64,000 nt of DNA, taken from contig NZ_LXYG01000012.1 in NCBI RefSeq assembly GCF_001650905.1, positions 62,001-126,000 of the forward strand, given 5' to 3'. Numbering within the stretch: the stretch's first letter is position 1; every line of letters starts with the position of its first letter. Of the stretch, positions 1 to 7,901 are shown in pieces. Origin of the DNA: Balneola sp. EhC07. Lineage in GTDB: Bacteria > Bacteroidota > Rhodothermia > Balneolales > Balneolaceae. Below the pieces are notes generated by a model. That model saw only the letters and a list, made by a program, of their open reading frames with translations. It made no database searches and was not told where the DNA came from. A program made the position numbers and the translations under genes.

Positions 1-114
1 AGTGGATTAACCATTCAAAAACTCCGTGCCGAAATGGAAGAAATCTTCGGAAAAGGCGAGTTTGATTCAGATCTGAGTTTTGGTACTTCCCAGACTGAGA
101 TGAATTTGAAGTGA
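1..114 (+). CDS. C-terminal end of an unidentified protein (partial)
   Basis: Frame 1 is open from the first base to a TGA at 112-114 and gives 37 residues ending in TSQTEMNLK. The stretch is hydrophilic and acidic with a short helix-like part (KLRAEMEEIFGKGEF). There is no start in the window, so the gene begins upstream. It is kept as a gene because the neighbouring minus-strand gene ends at base 115, directly against this stop, the usual tight arrangement of two convergent genes. I do not recognise the family. Confidence 0.5.
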   Translation, partial: SGLTIQKLRAEMEEIFGKGEFDSDLSFGTSQTEMNLK

Positions 115-726
115 CTATCTGTTTATTAAAAGATGTTCTCTTACACCTCCCTCTAACCATTGTCTTATTCCAATAATTTCATCTTCATATACTGCTAAAG
201 AGTTTTGCTCAATTATAAGAGTGTCAACCACATTATTAGATAAAAAGTAAGTACCTTTATTAATGATGAAAGCTTTTCTATCCAGTAAATGATAGTGAGT
301 TCCTGATGTGCTGTATTCCAAATTTTCCATTTCGAGCGAATTTTCGTTCAAACCAACTTCAGATCCAAAAATAATAACAGTTGAAGTATAATAGTTAAAG
401 TGATCAGAGTTCGGTGGAGGATCGTATTTCAAAGAATATATTTCTAAGTAATAGTCATCGTATCCGTCACTATTAAAATCATAAACCTGAAGATGAGTTT
501 GAGAAGTCTTTTCTAAATGAATAATAGAACCCTCAAAAGGATTTACTTTATTGAATAAATCGGGTTTTGGGAAATCATCAGGAAATAATTCGTAACCTGG
601 ATAAAATTCCTCTAAATAATTTTCGATTTCTTCTTCAATACTTTGATTATTTGAGGTCGTGCAACCTGCTATTCCTAGAAAAGAAATCAAAAAGATAAAT
701 GAAATATTTTTTAATAAAGTATTCAA
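115..726 (-). CDS. Hypothetical lipoprotein with a DxNxDGxDD motif
   Basis: A 203-residue protein with an SPII signal: Lys near the N-terminus, a hydrophobic core and lipobox GIAGC, so Cys22 is the likely lipidated residue and the mature protein is membrane-anchored outside the cytoplasm. Residues 83-91 read DFNSDGYDD, a calcium-loop-like pattern seen in FG-GAP/VCBS and EF-hand-type repeats; only one such loop is visible. The N-terminal mature part is very acidic. I do not recognise the family. It converges on the partial gene to its left and diverges from the methylmalonyl-CoA mutase gene, so it probably has its own promoter in 727-863. The gene call is good from signal peptide and length; function is unknown. 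Confidence 0.75.
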   Translation of the reverse strand: MNTLLKNISFIFLISFLGIAGCTTSNNQSIEEEIENYLEEFYPGYELFPDDFPKPDLFNKVNPFEGSIIHLEKTSQTHLQVYDFNSDGYDDYYLEIYSLKYDPPPNSDHFNYYTSTVIIFGSEVGLNENSLEMENLEYSTSGTHYHLLDRKAFIINKGTYFLSNNVVDTLIIEQNSLAVYEDEIIGIRQWLEGGVREHLLINR

Positions 727-791
727 AAGTCGCAGTTTTTATATTTCTTAAGGTATATAATAATACTCTGGTTATACACATTCACCTCAAA

Positions 792-817
792 TTCTCTTTT
801 TACTTTCGAAAAGAGAA
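792..817. other. Hairpin in the leader of the mutase gene
   Basis: TTCTCTTTT at 792-800 pairs perfectly with AAAAGAGAA at 809-817 around an 8-base loop. It lies 46 bases before the methylmalonyl-CoA mutase start in the divergent gap. I see no cobalamin riboswitch here although the product is a B12 enzyme. The hairpin may be a regulatory leader or a weak terminator; its role is inferred only. Confidence 0.3.
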
Positions 818-863
818 AACCTTACATTAGTTCAGATAAAGGTTTCCATAAAAAACTAACTCC

Positions 864-3008
864 ATGTCAGATAATAGTTCCGGTAAAGAAAATTGGAAGA
901 AAGGTGTAGAAAAGCTTTTAAAAGGTGATAAAGCAGAATCTTTGAACCGACAAAGTCCTGAGGGTTTTGAAATTCAGGCATTGTACGATTCAGAAGATGT
1001 TTCGAACAGAAATGTCGATCCGGGATATCCGGGAGAGTTTCCTTTTACGCGCGGACCGTATTCCAGTATGTATACACAGCGTCCATGGACGATTCGTCAA
1101 TACGCCGGATTTTCAACTGCAGAAGAATCGAACAAATTTTATCGTCAGGCGCTCGAAAAAGGGCAAAAGGGGCTAAGTGTGGCTTTTGACCTTGCAACGC
1201 ATCGGGGCTATGATTCTGACCATCCACGGGTAGTTGGTGATGTTGGTAAAGCCGGAGTTGCCATTGATTCAGTGGAAGACATGAAGATTTTGTTCGACGG
1301 AATTCCTTTGGACAAAATGTCCGTTTCCATGACTATGAATGGAGCAGTGATTCCGATCATGGCAGCGTACATAGTTGCAGCAGAAGAACAAGGAGTTTCA
1401 ACAGAGAAATTAAGTGGAACTATTCAGAACGATATTCTGAAAGAGTTCATGGTTCGCAATACTTATATCTACCCTCCGCAGGAGTCTATGCGATTGGTTT
1501 CGGATATCATCGAATATACCAGCGAAAAAATGCCTCGCTTTAATTCGATATCTATTTCCGGATATCATATGCAGGAAGCCGGAGCTGATTCAGCGCTTGA
1601 ATTGGCTTTTACGCTGGCTGATGGTTTGGAATATGTTAAAACAGCGGTGGAAAGCGGTTTAGATGTGGATGCTTTTGCCCCACGATTATCTTTCTTTTTT
1701 GCGATCGGAATGAACTTCCTTATGGAAGTGAGCAAGCTCAGGGCTGCCAGAACACTTTGGGCAGAATTGATGAAAGAACATTTTGAGCCAAAGAATCAAA
1801 AGTCATTGATGTTGAGAACACATTGCCAAACATCAGGTTGGTCATTAACTGCTCAGGATCCATTGAATAATGTGGTAAGAACTACCATCGAAGCTATGGC
1901 AGCAGTTCTCGGCGGAACTCAATCGCTACATACCAACAGTTACGACGAAGCAATTTCTCTGCCGACAGAAACGTCATCCAGAATTGCCAGAAATACACAG
2001 ACCATCATTCAGGAAGAAACGGATATCACTCACACCGTTGATCCGCTCGGAGGTTCGTATGCAATAGAATCAATGACTCATGACCTGAAAGAAAAGGCTA
2101 AGACCATCATCAATGAAGTGATGGAAATGGGCGGAATGGCAAAAGCTATTGAAGAAGGTTATCCTAAACGAAAGATCGAAGAATCTGCGGCCATCAAACA
2201 AGCCGGAATTGATAAGGGCGACATCACCATAGTTGGTGTGAACAAATACGTAAATGAAAAAGAAGATCCGGTGGATATTTTAGATATCGACAACACCGGA
2301 GTTCGGGATGGGCAAGTTGATCTGATCGATGAGATCAAAGCTAAGCGCGATAAGGTAGCAACTAAAGAAGCCTTGTTGGCAATTACCGAAGCGGCTAGAT
2401 CAGGAGAAGGAAATATTCTGGATCTTGCTGTGGAAGCAACAAGGAGAAGAGCTACTGTTGGAGAAATATCTACAGCACTTGAGCAGGCCTGGGGAAGACA
2501 TACCGCCACCAATCAAACCATAAAAGGAGTGTACGAAAGCGTGTATAAATCGGATAAAGGATATCAAGAAATAAAATCAAAGATCGATGCATTTTCCGAA
2601 GAAGAAGGTCGCCGACCAAGAATTTTAGTAGTGAAAATGGGACAGGATGGTCACGATCGTGGAGCTAAAGTAGTTGCAACAGCATTCGCGGATATGGGTT
2701 TTGATGTGGATGTGGGACCATTATTCTCAACGCCGGAAGAAGCCGCTAAGCAAGCCATTGAAAATGATGTACATGTGATTGGTGTTTCCACTTTGGCTGC
2801 CGGACACAAAACGTTGATTCCTGATCTGGTAAAAATCCTCAAAAAAGAAGAAGCCGGAGATATTATCATTGTGGCGGGTGGTGTAATTCCTGTTCAGGAT
2901 TATGATTTTCTTTATGAAGCCGGTGTTTCTGCAATTTTTGGTCCCGGTACGAATATTCCGAAAGCTGCTTCAAAAGTAATTGATGAAATCAGAGCTAAAA
3001 AAGCATGA
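864..3008 (+). CDS. scpA: Methylmalonyl-CoA mutase, large catalytic chain
   Basis: A 714-residue adenosylcobalamin enzyme that interconverts (R)-methylmalonyl-CoA and succinyl-CoA in the cytoplasm, the last step of propionyl-CoA breakdown from odd-chain fats, Val, Ile and Met. The N-terminal two thirds is the substrate-binding TIM barrel (for example [21 protein letters not shown] near residues 63-83). The C-terminal domain from about 580 carries the B12 signature GQDGHDRG at 593-600, with His597 as the expected lower cobalt ligand. Length matches E. coli Sbm (714), so this is the self-sufficient form that does not need a separate MutA subunit. The stop overlaps the start of the MeaB/ArgK GTPase gene by four bases, showing an operon and translational coupling. 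ATG at 864 is the first in-frame start that keeps the usual N-terminal length. Confidence 0.97.
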   Translation: MSDNSSGKENWKKGVEKLLKGDKAESLNRQSPEGFEIQALYDSEDVSNRNVDPGYPGEFPFTRGPYSSMYTQRPWTIRQYAGFSTAEESNKFYRQALEKGQKGLSVAFDLATHRGYDSDHPRVVGDVGKAGVAIDSVEDMKILFDGIPLDKMSVSMTMNGAVIPIMAAYIVAAEEQGVSTEKLSGTIQNDILKEFMVRNTYIYPPQESMRLVSDIIEYTSEKMPRFNSISISGYHMQEAGADSALELAFTLADGLEYVKTAVESGLDVDAFAPRLSFFFAIGMNFLMEVSKLRAARTLWAELMKEHFEPKNQKSLMLRTHCQTSGWSLTAQDPLNNVVRTTIEAMAAVLGGTQSLHTNSYDEAISLPTETSSRIARNTQTIIQEETDITHTVDPLGGSYAIESMTHDLKEKAKTIINEVMEMGGMAKAIEEGYPKRKIEESAAIKQAGIDKGDITIVGVNKYVNEKEDPVDILDIDNTGVRDGQVDLIDEIKAKRDKVATKEALLAITEAARSGEGNILDLAVEATRRRATVGEISTALEQAWGRHTATNQTIKGVYESVYKSDKGYQEIKSKIDAFSEEEGRRPRILVVKMGQDGHDRGAKVVATAFADMGFDVDVGPLFSTPEEAAKQAIENDVHVIGVSTLAAGHKTLIPDLVKILKKEEAGDIIIVAGGVIPVQDYDFLYEAGVSAIFGPGTNIPKAASKVIDEIRAKKA

Positions 3009-3976
3009 CCATTGACGAACTTGCAAAAGGGGTTCAGGAAGGAAAACGGCGACATTTAGCCAAAGCCATCACTCTGGTTGAAAGTAATCGGGAGGCAGAT
3101 CAACAAACTGCTCAGGATCTGATCAGTAAAGTAAGATCAGCTAAGGAAACCATTCGGGTTGGTATTTCCGGAGTTCCGGGAGTGGGAAAAAGTACATTTA
3201 TAGAAGCACTTGGAAATCTGTTGATCGAAGAGGGTTTGAAAGTTGCGGTATTGGCTGTAGATCCAAGCAGCCCTGCAACCGGAGGAAGTATTTTAGGTGA
3301 TAAAACCAGGATGGAGACGTTATCCTCAAAGGATGAAGCCTTTATTCGTCCTTCGCCGACTTCCGGCACATTAGGCGGTGTTGCAAAACGAACCCGAGAG
3401 TCCATGATGTTGTGTGAAGCCGCAGGATATGACGTGATCTTAGTGGAAACTGTGGGAGTAGGTCAAAGTGAATTTGAAGTAGCTTCCATGGTGGATTGTT
3501 TCTTGGTGTTGATGTTGCCAGGAGCCGGAGATTCACTGCAAGGCATCAAAAGAGGAATCATGGAGATCATTGATATACTTGTGATCAACAAAGCGGATGG
3601 TGATCAGGAGAAGATGGCGAAAAATGCAGTTACGGAATATCAAAACGCATTTCATTTACTTACTCCAAAGTACGATGGAATTGGAGTGGACTTTTTGACC
3701 GTGAGCTCCATCAAAAAGAAAAGAATTGATGAAGCCTGGGAGAAAATTCAGGGGTTTATTTCTGCATTAAAAGAGAAAGGAATTTTCGAAGCTCAAAGAA
3801 AAGAGCAGGAACTGAACTGGTTTAAACGATTGGTAGAAGATGAAGTGTTAAGGAGACTCTGGGGATCAGAGACAAATAAGGAAAAAGCAGCAGAGCTTGT
3901 TGAACAAATTAAAAAAGGAGAGATAACTCCTGTAAAAGCTGCCTATGATTTTTTGAGCTCAGAAATTAGCAGATAA
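3005..3976 (+). CDS. meaB: MeaB/ArgK-family GTPase, mutase chaperone
   Basis: A 323-residue G3E-family P-loop GTPase. It has Walker A GVPGVGKS at 56-63, the family block [19 protein letters not shown] at 85-103, and NKAD at 195-198 for guanine recognition. Proteins of this family bind methylmalonyl-CoA mutase, gate adenosylcobalamin loading and protect the enzyme from inactivation. The ATG lies inside the last codons of the mutase gene (ATGA overlap), which supports that partnership. Older annotations call the family an arginine/ornithine ABC-transport kinase (ArgK); the context argues against that. About 80 bases separate it from the following acyl-CoA dehydrogenase. Confidence 0.95.
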   Translation: MTIDELAKGVQEGKRRHLAKAITLVESNREADQQTAQDLISKVRSAKETIRVGISGVPGVGKSTFIEALGNLLIEEGLKVAVLAVDPSSPATGGSILGDKTRMETLSSKDEAFIRPSPTSGTLGGVAKRTRESMMLCEAAGYDVILVETVGVGQSEFEVASMVDCFLVLMLPGAGDSLQGIKRGIMEIIDILVINKADGDQEKMAKNAVTEYQNAFHLLTPKYDGIGVDFLTVSSIKKKRIDEAWEKIQGFISALKEKGIFEAQRKEQELNWFKRLVEDEVLRRLWGSETNKEKAAELVEQIKKGEITPVKAAYDFLSSEISR

Positions 3977-4012
3977 ACACAAAAACAGTAGCAGAAAAGC
4001 GCTTACAATTCG

Positions 4013-4020
4013 TATATTTA
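4013..4020 (+). promoter_or_regulatory. Candidate -7 box TATATTTA
   Basis: The sequence matches the Bacteroidota-type -7 consensus TAnnTTTG except for the last base and lies 33 bases before the acyl-CoA dehydrogenase ATG. No clear TTTG -33 element is seen at the right distance, so this is a weak call. Confidence 0.3.
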
Positions 4021-4053
4021 AAATCTTACAACCTTCAAAGCAGAATATTTTTA

Positions 4054-5217
4054 ATGGAAGCAACAGAACAACTGGTACCACCCCTAACTACTCTAACAGA
4101 AGACGAGCAATTATTAAAAGATGCCGCAGCTGATTTTGCCCAAGCCTCAATAAAGCCTTTGGTAGAGGAAATGGATGAAAACGCTAAGCTTGATCCGGGT
4201 CTTATTAAGGAATTCTTCGAGATGGGTTTAATGGGAATTGATATTCCTGAAAAATATAATGGTGGCGGTGGTACTTTTATGATGTCTGTTGTTGCTATCG
4301 AACAGATATCTAAAGTGGATGGATCTGTGGGTGTTTTTATGGATGTTCAAAATACATTGGTAAATAATGCCTTCGTAAACTATGCATCTGATTTTTTGAA
4401 AGACAAGTATTTGCCACAGCTTGCCACAGAGAAAGTGGGAGCATATTGCTTATCTGAAGCAGGATCCGGAAGCGATGCTTTTGCGTTAAAGTGTAAAGCT
4501 AAAGAAGATGGAGATTCTTACATTCTGAACGGTGCAAAACTTTGGATCACAAACGCAAATGAAGCAGATATTTTTATCGTACTTGCCAATGTTAATCCGG
4601 AAGCTGGATATAAAGGCATCACCGCGTTTGTAGTAGAAAGAGGATTTGAAGGTTTTTCAGTTTCTAAGAAAGAAAATAAACTGGGAATTCGAGCTAGTTC
4701 TACTTGTGAGATCCTGTTAGAAGATTGCAGAGTTCCAAAAGAGAATGTTTTAGGTGATGTTGGGAAGGGATATAAAGTTGCCATTGAAACCTTAAATGAA
4801 GGAAGAATTGGGATCGGCGCCCAAATGGTAGGTATTGCGCAGGGAGCTTTTGATGCTGCTTTGGGATACATACAGGAACGGAAACAGTTTGGCAAAGCTA
4901 TTGCTGAATTCCAGGGAGTTCAGTTTCAATTAGCACGTATGGCAACCGATATTGAAACAGCTCGTTTGCTGGTTTATAACGCGGCCAGAATGAAAATGGC
5001 CGGACAGCCTTTCCTTAAAGAAGCTGCAATGGCAAAATATTATTCATCTGAAGTTGCTGAAAGAGTAGCATCTATGGCTGTGGATCTTTACGGTGGAAAT
5101 GGATTTGTTAAAGAATATCCCGTTGAGAAATTTTACAGAGATGCCAAGATCGGAAAGATCTATGAAGGAACTACGAACATGCAACTTATGACAATTGCTA
5201 AGTTGCTGCTTCGATAA
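4054..5217 (+). CDS. Acyl-CoA dehydrogenase, short/branched-chain type
   Basis: A 387-residue FAD flavoenzyme oxidising acyl-CoA to trans-2-enoyl-CoA with transfer of electrons to ETF. It shows the family signatures CLSEAGSGSDAFAL (FAD/substrate region near 139-152), LNEGRIGIGAQMVGIA and the C-terminal QMLGG-like block LYGGNGFVKEYP. The catalytic base is expected at Glu371 in KIYEGTTNMQ, the position used by short-chain and short/branched-chain (ACADSB-like) enzymes rather than the isovaleryl or long-chain types. It follows the methylmalonyl-CoA genes on the same strand, which suggests work in branched-chain amino acid or fatty acid catabolism feeding propionyl-CoA. A strong hairpin terminator follows at once. 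The exact substrate cannot be told from sequence. Confidence 0.94.
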   Translation: MEATEQLVPPLTTLTEDEQLLKDAAADFAQASIKPLVEEMDENAKLDPGLIKEFFEMGLMGIDIPEKYNGGGGTFMMSVVAIEQISKVDGSVGVFMDVQNTLVNNAFVNYASDFLKDKYLPQLATEKVGAYCLSEAGSGSDAFALKCKAKEDGDSYILNGAKLWITNANEADIFIVLANVNPEAGYKGITAFVVERGFEGFSVSKKENKLGIRASSTCEILLEDCRVPKENVLGDVGKGYKVAIETLNEGRIGIGAQMVGIAQGAFDAALGYIQERKQFGKAIAEFQGVQFQLARMATDIETARLLVYNAARMKMAGQPFLKEAAMAKYYSSEVAERVASMAVDLYGGNGFVKEYPVEKFYRDAKIGKIYEGTTNMQLMTIAKLLLR

Positions 5218-5227
5218 GTGAGTGAGT

Positions 5228-5252
5228 AAAGGGAGCTTCGGCTCCCTTTTTT
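5228..5252 (+). terminator. Rho-independent terminator after acyl-CoA dehydrogenase
   Basis: AAAGGGAGC (5228-5236), tetraloop TTCG and GCTCCCTTT (5241-5249) followed by more T: a 9-bp stem, stable UUCG loop and T tract. It lies between two convergent genes and its flanks (A run on the left) could also stop minus-strand transcription. Confidence 0.93.
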
Positions 5253-5263
5253 ATTTCTATGAG

Positions 5264-6001
5264 TTAATCATCGGCGCACCTGAATCCTATATCTTCAGAG
5301 CGAACATCTCTTAAAGTTCCGGTTCTCCAATAAGTTCGATTGGCAACCATATTTTCATAATAACTTCCGCCACGAATGATACGAACAGCGTCTTCGTCCA
5401 GACTATGTTTTCTTTCAGGCATAGAATAGAATTGATAGTAGTCACCGATCCACTCAAAGACATTGCCACTCATATCATAAATACCCAGATCGTTGGGTTG
5501 TTTTGTTCCAACTTCAATTGATTCACTTCGGTCTTCATCTTTTGTCAGAGCTACAACATAAATCGAATCCAGAGTTGTTGCACCTGATACCACTTGATTC
5601 TTTCCACCTGACCTGGCAGCGTATTCCCATTCTGTTTCAGTAGGTAATCGGTATCCAAAAAACTCACAAAAAGCTTTTGCTTCGTCCCAGGTAATGTAAG
5701 TCACTGCTCGGTTACCCCTTTTTTCCAGATCAGACTCAGGTTCTTTGATCTTAGTTTTCTCAGCGAAGTAGTCAAACTGCTCGTAGGTAATTTCATATTT
5801 ACCGATCTTAAACCCATCAACTTTTACCTGATGAACAGGTATAGCATCTGTGTTTTTACCTTCATAAAAATCTCCATAGGCAAAAGAACCTCCTTCTACT
5901 CGGATCAGCTCCGGTTTGTAGTTTTTCTTCTCATTTAGTTTGAAAAATGAACATCCCGAAAGAGAGATCAACAGAAAGTAAATAAGTAGCTTTTGTAACA
6001 T
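5264..6001 (-). CDS. SUMF1/FGE-fold lipoprotein without catalytic cysteines
   Basis: A 245-residue lipoprotein: short hydrophobic signal and lipobox LSGC (Cys17), then a formylglycine-generating-enzyme (SUMF1/FGE-sulfatase) fold. Typical blocks are present: VEGGSFAYGD, FKIGKYEITYEQFDYFAE, RLPTETEWEYAARSGG, GNVFEWIGDYY, RIIRGGSYYEN and the closing GFRCADD. True FGE uses a cysteine pair just after the GGS motif; here that stretch reads GGSYYENMVANRTYWRT and has none, so sulfatase activation is unlikely. Related non-catalytic members include the T9SS/gliding lipoproteins GldJ and GldK, though this one is much shorter. It stands alone between a terminator and a perfect inverted repeat at its 5' side. 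A structural or carbohydrate-related role is possible; function unknown. Confidence 0.85.
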   Translation of the reverse strand: MLQKLLIYFLLISLSGCSFFKLNEKKNYKPELIRVEGGSFAYGDFYEGKNTDAIPVHQVKVDGFKIGKYEITYEQFDYFAEKTKIKEPESDLEKRGNRAVTYITWDEAKAFCEFFGYRLPTETEWEYAARSGGKNQVVSGATTLDSIYVVALTKDEDRSESIEVGTKQPNDLGIYDMSGNVFEWIGDYYQFYSMPERKHSLDEDAVRIIRGGSYYENMVANRTYWRTGTLRDVRSEDIGFRCADD

Positions 6002-6011
6002 AGAAATTTAA

Positions 6012-6031
6012 TATACTATCAAGATAGTATA
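6012..6031. promoter_or_regulatory. Perfect 9-bp inverted repeat, candidate operator
   Basis: TATACTATC (6012-6020), two bases, GATAGTATA (6023-6031). The dyad lies only 10 bases upstream of the start codon of the minus-strand SUMF1-fold lipoprotein, where a dimeric repressor could block it. The length, symmetry and 2-base spacer fit an operator better than a terminator because there is no T run. No adjacent regulator gene is visible. Confidence 0.45.
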
Positions 6032-6118
6032 ATGTAAAAAATTTCTGCTTTAGAATGGAATGGTTTAAAGTATTGAATAGTTATAAACCTAAATATACCC
6101 TCTATAAACACTATCGCA

Positions 6119-7378
6119 ATGAGTATAAGAGAATCTGAAATTCTTGAATTAATAAAATCGTGCAGTAAAGACAAAGCTTCCGAATCAAAATTGGAGAGTT
6201 TGTTTTCTGAGATCCTGCAAAAATATGATCGGACTAAGTCTCACTTGTCGCTTCTGGAGAACGCAACCAAGCATGATTACGATTCCATCTTAATAACAGA
6301 ATTGAACTTAAAAGAACCCGGACCGCGTATTGTATACGTGAACGATGGGTTTACTAAAATGACGGGTTATTCCAGAGAAGAAGTGATAGGGAAAACACCA
6401 AGAATTCTACAAGGAGAAAAAACTGACAGACATGTTTTAGATCGTTTGAAAAAAAGGTTGATAGATGGGCAGGCATTTTTCGGGCATACTGTAAATTACA
6501 GAAAGGATGGATCGGAGTTTATTAATCAGTGGGACATTCACCCTCTTACAAATTCAGAAGGCGAGATAACACACTGGGTTTCTTATCAGAGAGATATTAC
6601 GGAAAGACAAGAAACCAGTAAGGTGCTTTTTGATGCCACAATAGATTTTGAAGAACTGGAAGAAAACTCTAAAAGAACCTTTGTGGATCTTGACATACAA
6701 GGTAACATCATTTCCAGCAATAAATCTTTTCGGGAGATTTTAAAACGAGATGTGGATGAACTTAAAGAGATAAAAATATGGGATTTAGTAGCCGAGAAAG
6801 ACAATGCCGAAGTTAAAGATCTTTTTCAGGATTTTGATGCTGATGTAATTTCTGAAGACAATTACACATGGGAATTTAAAAGTGATGGCGATCAAAAATT
6901 GATGCTGGAAGCTGATGTTAAATCATTTGTAAGCAGCGATCATACCGTTATCAGAATTCACTTTGATAATGTTTCTTTGAGAAATCGTGTTATCGAAACA
7001 CTGAAGAAAAAAAGTGAGAACATTGAAGACTTGCTCAAAAGTCATGATGAGTTCGTAATGAAGTTTAAGAAAGATGAAAATGGCGAGATCTACTGCAGTT
7101 ATGTTTCAGAGTCTTATCAGGATATTACAGGGCTATCGCAGGCAACTTTGTTGGATCAGGGAATCGAATCCGTAGTTTCAAAAAAGACAGCGGATATTAT
7201 TAGAGAAAGCCTGACCAAAGCTTTTGGTGGAAAGCGGTGTTCCGAAAAATGTGAGTATGTAGGGAAAAATGATGGCACTATTGCTATGATACAATCATTC
7301 AAGCCAATCGTAAACGAGAAAGAAAATAAAGTGGAAGCAGTAAAATCTGTAGCTCTTTTAGAATTAGGAATAGACTAA
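6119..7378 (+). CDS. Multi-PAS sensor protein lacking an output domain
   Basis: A 419-residue soluble protein built of three PAS-like units and nothing else. The first (about 50-165) is the clearest: RIVYVNDGFTKMTGYSREEV, then GKTPRILQGEKTD and WVSYQRDITERQ. This matches the LOV-like PAS layout, but the position of the photoactive cysteine in GRNCRFLQ is a proline here, so flavin-adduct photochemistry is not expected. The second (about 175-290) and third (about 300-419) are more diverged. No kinase, GGDEF, HTH or receiver part follows. A hybrid histidine kinase lies two genes downstream on the same strand with sufE between, so this could be a stand-alone sensory partner; that is inference. 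Confidence 0.8.
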   Translation: MSIRESEILELIKSCSKDKASESKLESLFSEILQKYDRTKSHLSLLENATKHDYDSILITELNLKEPGPRIVYVNDGFTKMTGYSREEVIGKTPRILQGEKTDRHVLDRLKKRLIDGQAFFGHTVNYRKDGSEFINQWDIHPLTNSEGEITHWVSYQRDITERQETSKVLFDATIDFEELEENSKRTFVDLDIQGNIISSNKSFREILKRDVDELKEIKIWDLVAEKDNAEVKDLFQDFDADVISEDNYTWEFKSDGDQKLMLEADVKSFVSSDHTVIRIHFDNVSLRNRVIETLKKKSENIEDLLKSHDEFVMKFKKDENGEIYCSYVSESYQDITGLSQATLLDQGIESVVSKKTADIIRESLTKAFGGKRCSEKCEYVGKNDGTIAMIQSFKPIVNEKENKVEAVKSVALLELGID

Positions 7379-7419
7379 GAAATAAAGCTCTGAGGGTTAA
7401 TTTAATGCTCTCCTTTCAT

Positions 7420-7427
7420 TACCTTTA
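7420..7427 (+). promoter_or_regulatory. TACCTTTA box three bases before the sufE ATG
   Basis: TACCTTTA fits the TAnnTTTG-type -7 box with one change and ends 3 bases before ATG 7431. If used, transcription would start at or next to the start codon and give a leaderless message. No TTTG -33 box is seen at the proper distance. A similar arrangement occurs before the 2-hydroxyglutarate oxidase gene. Confidence 0.3.
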
Positions 7428-7430
7428 GGT

Positions 7431-7859
7431 ATGGATATACAAGAAGTACAGGAAAGAATAGTTAAAGAGTTTAGTTTATTTGAAGACTGGACCGAGCGTT
7501 ATAAATATATCATCAAACACGGCGAAAAGCTGGAAGAATTGCCTGATGAATACCGTGTTGAAGGTAATTTAGTTAAAGGCTGTCAAAGTCAGGTTTGGCT
7601 TACTGTTGAACTGGATGGCAATAAACTGATTTTTAAAGCAGACAGCGACGCCGCAATAACAAAAGGTTTGGTTTCTTTAGTGGTGAGATTATACTCTGGT
7701 CAAACACCTGAAGCGATATTGACTACAAATCCGGAGTTCATTTCTAAGATCGGTATGCAACAGCATTTATCGCCCACAAGAGCTAACGGCTTGGCGTCCA
7801 TGGTGAAGCAAATGAAAATTTATGCCATGGCTTACAAATCAAAGTTGCAAACGTCTTGA
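7431..7859 (+). CDS. sufE: SufE-family cysteine desulfurase partner
   Basis: A 142-residue cytoplasmic sulfur-acceptor protein that takes persulfide sulfur from the SufS desulfurase and hands it to the Fe-S scaffold. The acceptor cysteine lies in VKGCQSQVWL at position 51, the same position and motif as in E. coli SufE. The rest has the expected length and fold pattern (YIIKHGEKL, the helix LVSLVVRLYSGQTPE, the C-terminal helix GLASMVKQMKIYA). No other suf genes are in the window, so it is separated from the main cluster. It is monocistronic-looking between two signalling genes. Confidence 0.95.
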   Translation: MDIQEVQERIVKEFSLFEDWTERYKYIIKHGEKLEELPDEYRVEGNLVKGCQSQVWLTVELDGNKLIFKADSDAAITKGLVSLVVRLYSGQTPEAILTTNPEFISKIGMQQHLSPTRANGLASMVKQMKIYAMAYKSKLQTS

Positions 7860-7901
7860 CCAATAGAGAATAATTGCCGTACTTAGTTCAATATTTCAGG
7901 T

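Noticed and set aside
727-863. Cobalamin riboswitch before the B12-dependent mutase
   Set aside because: The leader is only 137 bases, AT-rich, and shows one simple hairpin and no B12-box-like sequence.
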